19,046 nucleotides of DNA, taken from contig CAYVFC010000148.1 in NCBI GenBank assembly GCA_964450715.1, positions 1 through 19,046 on the forward strand, in the 5' to 3' direction. Source of the DNA: CAYVFC01 sp964450715 (GTDB lineage Bacteria; Myxococcota_A; Polyangia; Polyangiales; JAFGIB01). The position numbers and the translations under genes are program-made. The notes beneath the pieces are model-generated. The model ran no database searches and was not told where the DNA came from. It saw only the letters and a program-made list of their open reading frames with translations. Of this stretch, positions 14,890 to 19,046 are shown in pieces; positions within the stretch are counted from its first letter, which is position 1, and the number at the start of each line of letters is the position of its first letter.

Positions 14890-15723
14890 CTACCTGGACG
14901 GCTCCGCACCGTCCCAGTAGGAATCCAAACGAGCGGACATGACCGCCCTTATCCGCTCCATCAGCTCGGGCACCTGCCGCACGCTCAAGTCCGCCGTCTC
15001 GATAGGTTGATCGCAGTATACCGTGACCCGGTGCCCGGGCCGGATCAGCAGCGAGCCCTTGCGCATCACCCGGTACATGCCGGTCACCGTCACCGGCACT
15101 ATAGGCGCCCCTAGCATGCGCGCCACCCGGAACATGCCGGGCTGCAGCTCGCCCAGCCTGCCGTCGAGCGTGCGCGTCCCCTCGGGAAAGACCAGAAGCG
15201 AGTTGCCACTGTCGAGCTCGGCCCGTACCCGCTTGCACAGCTCGCGCAGCTCTCCGAGCGAGCCCCGGTGCACGGGGATGGTGCCCCGCTGCTTCATGAA
15301 GCGGCCGTAGACCGGAAAGCAGAAATGCTCCTCGAGCTCGATCCCCTGCTTGAAGTGCGGTGTGGCGGCGTAGGCCGTGCAGTGATCCAGGTGGTTGGTG
15401 TGGTTCTGGAAGAACATGTAGGCGCAGTCGGGGTCGATGTCCGGGTGGACCACCGCCCGCCAGCTGGAGCCGGTCAGCGCCACCTGGCCCCGCGTGTACA
15501 GGCGCGCCAGCGGGTCGATACGCCGTGGGTCCAGAAAGCGCATGGCCAGCATCTGCGCCGACATGAGCGGGACCAGCCAAAGCAGCCCCGCGGCCCACAG
15601 GCCCAGCGAGAGCAGGCGGTCCAGGGCGGTATCGGGCGGCAGGACGATGGGGGCCACCGGCGGCGCGCCGGCTGTCTCCCTGCCGGGCGGTTGCATCCCG
15701 TTGCTGAACGCACCCGGCTTCAT
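14890..15723 (-). CDS. PlsC-type lysophospholipid/glycerolipid acyltransferase
   Basis: A 277-residue membrane-associated acyltransferase, predicted to transfer an acyl chain to a lysophosphatidate-like acceptor in phospholipid or related lipid synthesis. Seen: a hydrophobic segment (about 38-60), the catalytic H-x4-D motif as NHTNHLD (His 108, Asp 113), CFPVYGRFMKQRGTIPVHRG (the substrate-binding region with Arg 153) and VFPEGTRT (about 178-185). Start ATG 15723 has GGGAG seven bases upstream, inside the end of the nitroreductase gene; only four bases separate the two genes, so they are cotranscribed. The first ~35 residues are Pro/Gly-rich. It is not close enough to canonical PlsC in its N-terminus to give the gene symbol. 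Confidence 0.88.
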   Translation of the reverse strand: MKPGAFSNGMQPPGRETAGAPPVAPIVLPPDTALDRLLSLGLWAAGLLWLVPLMSAQMLAMRFLDPRRIDPLARLYTRGQVALTGSSWRAVVHPDIDPDCAYMFFQNHTNHLDHCTAYAATPHFKQGIELEEHFCFPVYGRFMKQRGTIPVHRGSLGELRELCKRVRAELDSGNSLLVFPEGTRTLDGRLGELQPGMFRVARMLGAPIVPVTVTGMYRVMRKGSLLIRPGHRVTVYCDQPIETADLSVRQVPELMERIRAVMSARLDSYWDGAEPSR

Positions 15724-15727
15724 CGAT

Positions 15728-16600
15728 CTACTCCCAGCTCACCTCGACGGGCTTACGGTCGACCGTCCGTAAAAACCTGAGCTTGGGGTAGCCGAGCACC
15801 AGCGTGCTGTAGACCTTGTGGCCAGGGGGCAGCCCGAGCGCTTGCCCGAGCGGCGGGTGCTCGTTGGCGGCGATGGTGAACAGCCCGATGTAACAGCTGC
15901 CCAGCCCCAGGGTCATGGCGGCCAGCGCCACCGTCTGCGCCGCGATCACGCAGTCGTCCTTGGGCGTGGCCGCTTGCAGCGGGTCGCCGTGGAAGACCAT
16001 GACCGCAGGCGCACGGTAAAGGATGACGTCCATGCCCACCTCGCGCGCCAGGCCCATGGGCTTGTAGCGCTGGAAGGTGGCTTTCATGGCCGCCAGCGGC
16101 TCGGGTACGGGCTTGCCCTCGGCCTCGAGCGCGGCGACGTCGGCCTCGGTCTTGGCGATGAGCTGCATGAAGAAATCGACGGTGTGGTTGGACAGCTGCT
16201 CGATCCGTCCGGCATTCTCGATGATGCGCAGCTGTACCGGCTGCCGATTGCTGCCGGTGGGGCAGTAGCGGCAGATCTCGACCAGGCGCCCGAGGTGCTC
16301 GCGCGCTACGGGCGTGTTCTTGAAATGCCTGATGCTCCTGCGCTCGCGGACGAAGCGCAGGAAGTCGTCCGGGTCGAAGCCCGGGCCCCCGTCCACCGGC
16401 GCGAAGTTGCCCATGTCGAGCTCGGTGTGCAATAGGGCGTCGGTGGGACAGAGCGAGATGCAGTGGCCGCAGAGGTTGCAGTTGTCCGCGTCAGCCCGCG
16501 CCACCATCCGCTCGTTCTGCTTGAAGAAGACCAGCGGGCAGCGCAGGGCGCAGATCCCGCAATCGTTGCACCGGTCGTCGTCGACGGTAATCCAGCTCAT
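15728..16600 (-). CDS. Ferredoxin-nitroreductase fusion protein
   Basis: A 290-residue flavoprotein with an N-terminal bacterial ferredoxin module and a nitroreductase domain. Seen: two C-x2-C-x2-C-x3-C clusters, CNDCGICALRC (Cys 11, 14, 17, 21) and CNLCGHCISLC (Cys 41, 44, 47, 51), enough for two [4Fe-4S] centres; then FVRERRSIRHF, the FMN-contacting start of the nitroreductase fold, CPTGSNRQP, and a C-terminal GLGSCYIGLF. In this architecture the clusters probably pass electrons to FMN for reduction of an unknown substrate. GAGGAG precedes ATG 16600. It lies four bases before the acyltransferase gene and 88 after the DUF4388 gene, all on one strand. The link with lipid synthesis is only by position. 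Confidence 0.9.
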   Translation of the reverse strand: MSWITVDDDRCNDCGICALRCPLVFFKQNERMVARADADNCNLCGHCISLCPTDALLHTELDMGNFAPVDGGPGFDPDDFLRFVRERRSIRHFKNTPVAREHLGRLVEICRYCPTGSNRQPVQLRIIENAGRIEQLSNHTVDFFMQLIAKTEADVAALEAEGKPVPEPLAAMKATFQRYKPMGLAREVGMDVILYRAPAVMVFHGDPLQAATPKDDCVIAAQTVALAAMTLGLGSCYIGLFTIAANEHPPLGQALGLPPGHKVYSTLVLGYPKLRFLRTVDRKPVEVSWE

Positions 16601-16625
16601 AGCTCTCCTCGCTCTGGTCTATCGC

Positions 16626-16644
16626 GGGCGCGGAACGCGCGCCC
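16626..16644 (-). promoter_or_regulatory. Intercistronic hairpin before the nitroreductase gene
   Basis: GGGCGCG (16626-16632) pairs with CGCGCCC (16638-16644) around a five-base loop in the 88-base gap between the DUF4388 gene and the nitroreductase gene. No T-run follows on the - strand. It could reduce read-through, protect an RNA end or mark a boundary between two transcripts. Confidence 0.4.
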
Positions 16645-16688
16645 CTGCACGGTCCCGATGGTCGATGGTTGTTACCCGTTCGCTACGC

Positions 16689-17936
16689 TCAGAGCCGCAG
16701 GTTGTCCAGCCGCTTGTCCACCACCCGAGCCAGCTTCTGCTCGACCTCCTGGGGCAGATAGGGCGTGGCCGAGAACATGGCGAAGGAGGCCATGTCGTGC
16801 AGCGCCTTGAGCAGCGCAGGTAAGGGCTGCGCGGTGTCCAGCTCCGCCAGCACCTGCAGGACCTCCTCGGGATCCAGCGTGCACTGCGTGCCCAGGTTCT
16901 CGCCCACGTACTGGCCGAGCCCACTGCTGCCGATCCACGCTTTCAGGGTCTCGGGCATATCCTTCTTGCCGCCGTGCTTGGCCACTACCGCGTAGATCCC
17001 GCGCATGGTCTGGTTAAACTCGTCGATCAGGCGGCGCACGGTCTCGACCTGGCTGCGCCTCGGCGTGCGTAGCTCCAGGTAGCCGCTCTGCACCAGCTGG
17101 TAGACCGCCTTGACGGTCTTGAACTCGTCCCAGCCCAGCTCCGCGGCGATCTCCTTGAGGTTGCGGTCGCCGTCAGCCAGCAGCGCCACCGGCTGTAGCG
17201 CCTCGTCCAGCTGCTCCGCGCTACCGCGGCGTAGCAGCGCCGGGCAGAGCGAGTCGCGCGGCACGTGCTTGCGATAGACGGCCATCTCGTCGATCCGCTG
17301 CACGCCTTCCATCAAGAGCTTGGCGAGCGGCATATGCACCTTCATGGCCGGGGGTACTGCGTCCTCGGCCACGGTGGCGAAGATATAGTTGCCCTCGCCG
17401 ACCAGCAGCGCGGCGGTGAAGATGGTCTCGACCTGCCGATAAAGGTTCTCGAACAGCGTCTCGCGATCGATGAATCCTTCCTCTACCAGGATCTCGCCCA
17501 GCCGACGCCGGCCGCTCTGCAGCTTCAAGCACTCGGCGAGCTGCTTGTGGGTGATCGCTTTCCGGCAGAGCAGTATCTCGCCCAGCCGCTCGCTCGGCAC
17601 CGTGCTGGTGGCGCTGCGCAGCGCGCCCTGATCGATCAGCAGCCGGCGGCGCGCCTCGGCGCCGTAGACGGTCAGCTCGCCGTACCAGGCCGCTTGCGAG
17701 ATCATGCTGATGATCTCCATCACCGTGGAGCGAGAGGTGATCTCGCCCGCCATCAGCACCCGCGTCGGTACGATTTTCGTACCGCGGCCATCCTGGCGCA
17801 GCACCAGCAACCCAGGCGGACCATCGGTGAGCGCGTAGCGGCCGGCGCGGGCGCCCAGCCGCTGCTTGAGCTGCTCGCCCGAGACCTCCAGCGAGCCGTC
17901 CTCCTTGACCCGTATCAGTTGCTTGGGCTCGTCCAT
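16689..17936 (-). CDS. DUF4388-domain protein with MshEN-like segment
   Basis: A 415-residue cytoplasmic protein. Seen: a DUF4388-like region (about 60-140), including EITSRSTVMEIISMISQAAWYGELTVYG and LLIDQGALRSATS, then SERLGEILLCRKAITHKQLAECL and RRRLGEILVEEGFIDRETL, two copies of the motif pattern found in the N-terminal domain of secretion and pilus ATPases (MshEN, which in some proteins binds cyclic di-GMP). A helical, winged-helix-like region (about 265-300) and an uncharacterised tail follow. DUF4388 proteins are abundant in Myxococcota and often act in signalling or motility; no receiver or kinase domain is present here. ATG 17936 has only a weak ribosome site. The gene is transcribed away from fabD. 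Confidence 0.8.
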   Translation of the reverse strand: MDEPKQLIRVKEDGSLEVSGEQLKQRLGARAGRYALTDGPPGLLVLRQDGRGTKIVPTRVLMAGEITSRSTVMEIISMISQAAWYGELTVYGAEARRRLLIDQGALRSATSTVPSERLGEILLCRKAITHKQLAECLKLQSGRRRLGEILVEEGFIDRETLFENLYRQVETIFTAALLVGEGNYIFATVAEDAVPPAMKVHMPLAKLLMEGVQRIDEMAVYRKHVPRDSLCPALLRRGSAEQLDEALQPVALLADGDRNLKEIAAELGWDEFKTVKAVYQLVQSGYLELRTPRRSQVETVRRLIDEFNQTMRGIYAVVAKHGGKKDMPETLKAWIGSSGLGQYVGENLGTQCTLDPEEVLQVLAELDTAQPLPALLKALHDMASFAMFSATPYLPQEVEQKLARVVDKRLDNLRL

Positions 17937-17992
17937 GGGTTCGTGCTATGCGTGCTGTCCGCTGGTCGCGGCGAGGCTCCGAGGACCCCTGT

Positions 17993-18005
17993 TCCGATGA
18001 TCGGA
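17993..18005. promoter_or_regulatory. Palindrome in the divergent fabD/DUF4388 spacer
   Basis: TCCGATGATCGGA is a perfect 13-base palindrome with a one-base centre, placed between two divergent genes. This is a common position for a regulator that controls one or both. No clear -35/-10 elements are seen nearby, so the role is inferred from symmetry and position. Confidence 0.3.
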
Positions 18006-18073
18006 TAGAACCGAGGCGATCTCAACCTCTCGTGACACCTAGCTACCACCCCAACGGCAATCGAGGAAAGAGC

Positions 18074-19018
18074 ATGGCAAAGGTCGCCTTCGTTTTTCCG
18101 GGACAGGGCTCGCAGGAAGCAGGCATGGGTCGCGCGGTTCACGATGCCTACGGGGCCGCGCGCGAGGTATTCCAGGCCGCCGATCGGGCGCTGGGCGAGC
18201 CGCTCTCCAGGCTCTGCTTCGAGGGGCCGGAAGAGGATCTGCAGATGACCACCAACACCCAGCCCGCGATTCTCACCACCAGCATCGCGCTGTACCGGGC
18301 GTTGGGCGAGAGTTGCGACATGGCCGCGGGCCATAGCCTGGGCGAGTACAGCGCCCACGTGGCCGCGGGCACGCTTCCCTTCGAGCAGGCGGTCAAGATC
18401 GTGCGCGAGCGCGGCAGGTTCATGCAGGAGGCGGTGCCGGTGGGCCGGGGTGCGATGGCCGCCGTGCTCAAGGGCGACAGCGCGCAGGTGGAAAAGGCCT
18501 GCAGCGACACAGAAGGGGTAGTGCAGCCGGTCAACTACAACTGCCCGGGCCAGCTGGTGATCGCGGGCGAGGCCGAGGCCGTAGAGCGCGCGGCCGAGGC
18601 CATCCGGCAGCAGCAAGCGGCCAAGATCCGCAAGCTGCCCGTGAGCGCCCCCTTTCACTGCAGCCTGATGGATCCGGCCGCGCGGAACCTCAGGCCCTTG
18701 CTGCAGCGGGCCGACTTCGTCGACCCCGGCATTCCGGTCTACGCCAACGTGAGCTCCCGGCCGGTCGCCACCGCTGCCGAGGCCCGCGAGGCTCTGGCCT
18801 GCCAGGTAGCGCAGCCGGTGCTCTGGCAGCAGATCGTGGAGCGTATGATCGCGGACGGCGCCCGGCTCTTCGTCGAGATCGGCCCGGGCAAGGTGCTGAC
18901 CCGGTTGATCGGCCGCATCGACAAGACCGTGACGGCCATCAACGTGGAGGACCCGGCCGGGTTCGAGCCGGCGCGCCAGGCCATCCGAGCTACTAGTGCC
19001 GTGACCGGGAGGTTTTGA
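18074..19018 (+). CDS. fabD: Malonyl-CoA:ACP transacylase
   Basis: Transfers malonyl groups from CoA to acyl carrier protein at the start of fatty acid synthesis. Seen in 314 residues, the usual length: VAFVFPGQGSQEAGMGR at the N-terminus, the nucleophile elbow GHSLGEYSA with Ser 88, RERGRFMQEA with the carboxylate-binding Arg near 113, and SAPFHCSLM with the catalytic His near 201. All expected active-site residues are present. ATG 18074 follows GAGGAAAG; an open frame reaches back to 17948, but its sequence overlaps the spacer and lacks family similarity. No other fab gene is in the window, though one could follow beyond 19046. A role supplying a polyketide pathway is possible for the family but unsupported here. 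Confidence 0.95.
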   Translation: MAKVAFVFPGQGSQEAGMGRAVHDAYGAAREVFQAADRALGEPLSRLCFEGPEEDLQMTTNTQPAILTTSIALYRALGESCDMAAGHSLGEYSAHVAAGTLPFEQAVKIVRERGRFMQEAVPVGRGAMAAVLKGDSAQVEKACSDTEGVVQPVNYNCPGQLVIAGEAEAVERAAEAIRQQQAAKIRKLPVSAPFHCSLMDPAARNLRPLLQRADFVDPGIPVYANVSSRPVATAAEAREALACQVAQPVLWQQIVERMIADGARLFVEIGPGKVLTRLIGRIDKTVTAINVEDPAGFEPARQAIRATSAVTGRF

Positions 19019-19046
19019 GCCCCCTGTATTTGAACTTGCGCCGCGC

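Noticed and set aside
1..19046. CRISPR arrays, tRNA and rRNA genes, phage or toxin-antitoxin modules
   Set aside because: Looked for regularly spaced repeats, tRNA T-loop patterns and small paired genes by eye and saw none; a tRNAscan or CRISPR finder run would be the decisive check.

Overview
The window looks like a chromosomal segment of a high-GC, Gram-negative bacterium of the former Deltaproteobacteria, most likely Myxococcota or a relative. The basis is lineage-flavoured content: a DUF4388 protein, a cysteine-rich lipoprotein with a TGTDAA repeat tract, a Pro/Ala/Glu-rich outer-membrane barrel, a membrane-anchored PASTA protein and a ferredoxin-nitroreductase fusion. This is inference from gene content; no rRNA or other marker is present.

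Layout. 25-2038: two convergent polytopic membrane proteins, an MBOAT-like acyltransferase that seems to lack its N-terminal half (+) and an HTTM-like protein (-). 2444-7860: a + strand series of a PpiD/SurA-type periplasmic foldase, an M16 zinc peptidase, a GT-C-like multi-pass membrane protein and a small unknown protein. 7844-11105: - strand envelope genes, namely a lipoprotein translationally coupled (ATGA) to an outer-membrane barrel, then a three-PASTA membrane protein. About 11700-14550: a lower-GC accessory island with a type III polyketide synthase fragment, a complete IS4-family insertion sequence and a radical SAM fragment. 14890-17936: a - strand set of DUF4388 protein, [4Fe-4S]-nitroreductase and PlsC-type acyltransferase. 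18074-19018: fabD (+), divergent from the DUF4388 gene.

The most notable content is non-coding. (1) A ~128-bp repeat occurs twice (4196-4323 and, inverted, 11568-11696); its 10-bp stem differs by one compensatory base-pair change, so pairing seems conserved. (2) A 173-bp MITE-like element (5703-5875) has 25-bp ends matching at 23 positions and supplies the M16 stop codon. (3) A ~450-bp block (8647-9100) is bounded by a 17-bp perfect inverted repeat and filled with nested hairpins, with no convincing ORF; it may be an undescribed structured RNA or a non-autonomous mobile element. (4) The IS4 element, whose ends I place at 12464 and 14036 from matching TTCATAGGT termini, lies exactly between two gene remnants with no target duplication, which points to an IS-associated deletion in a former biosynthetic cluster.
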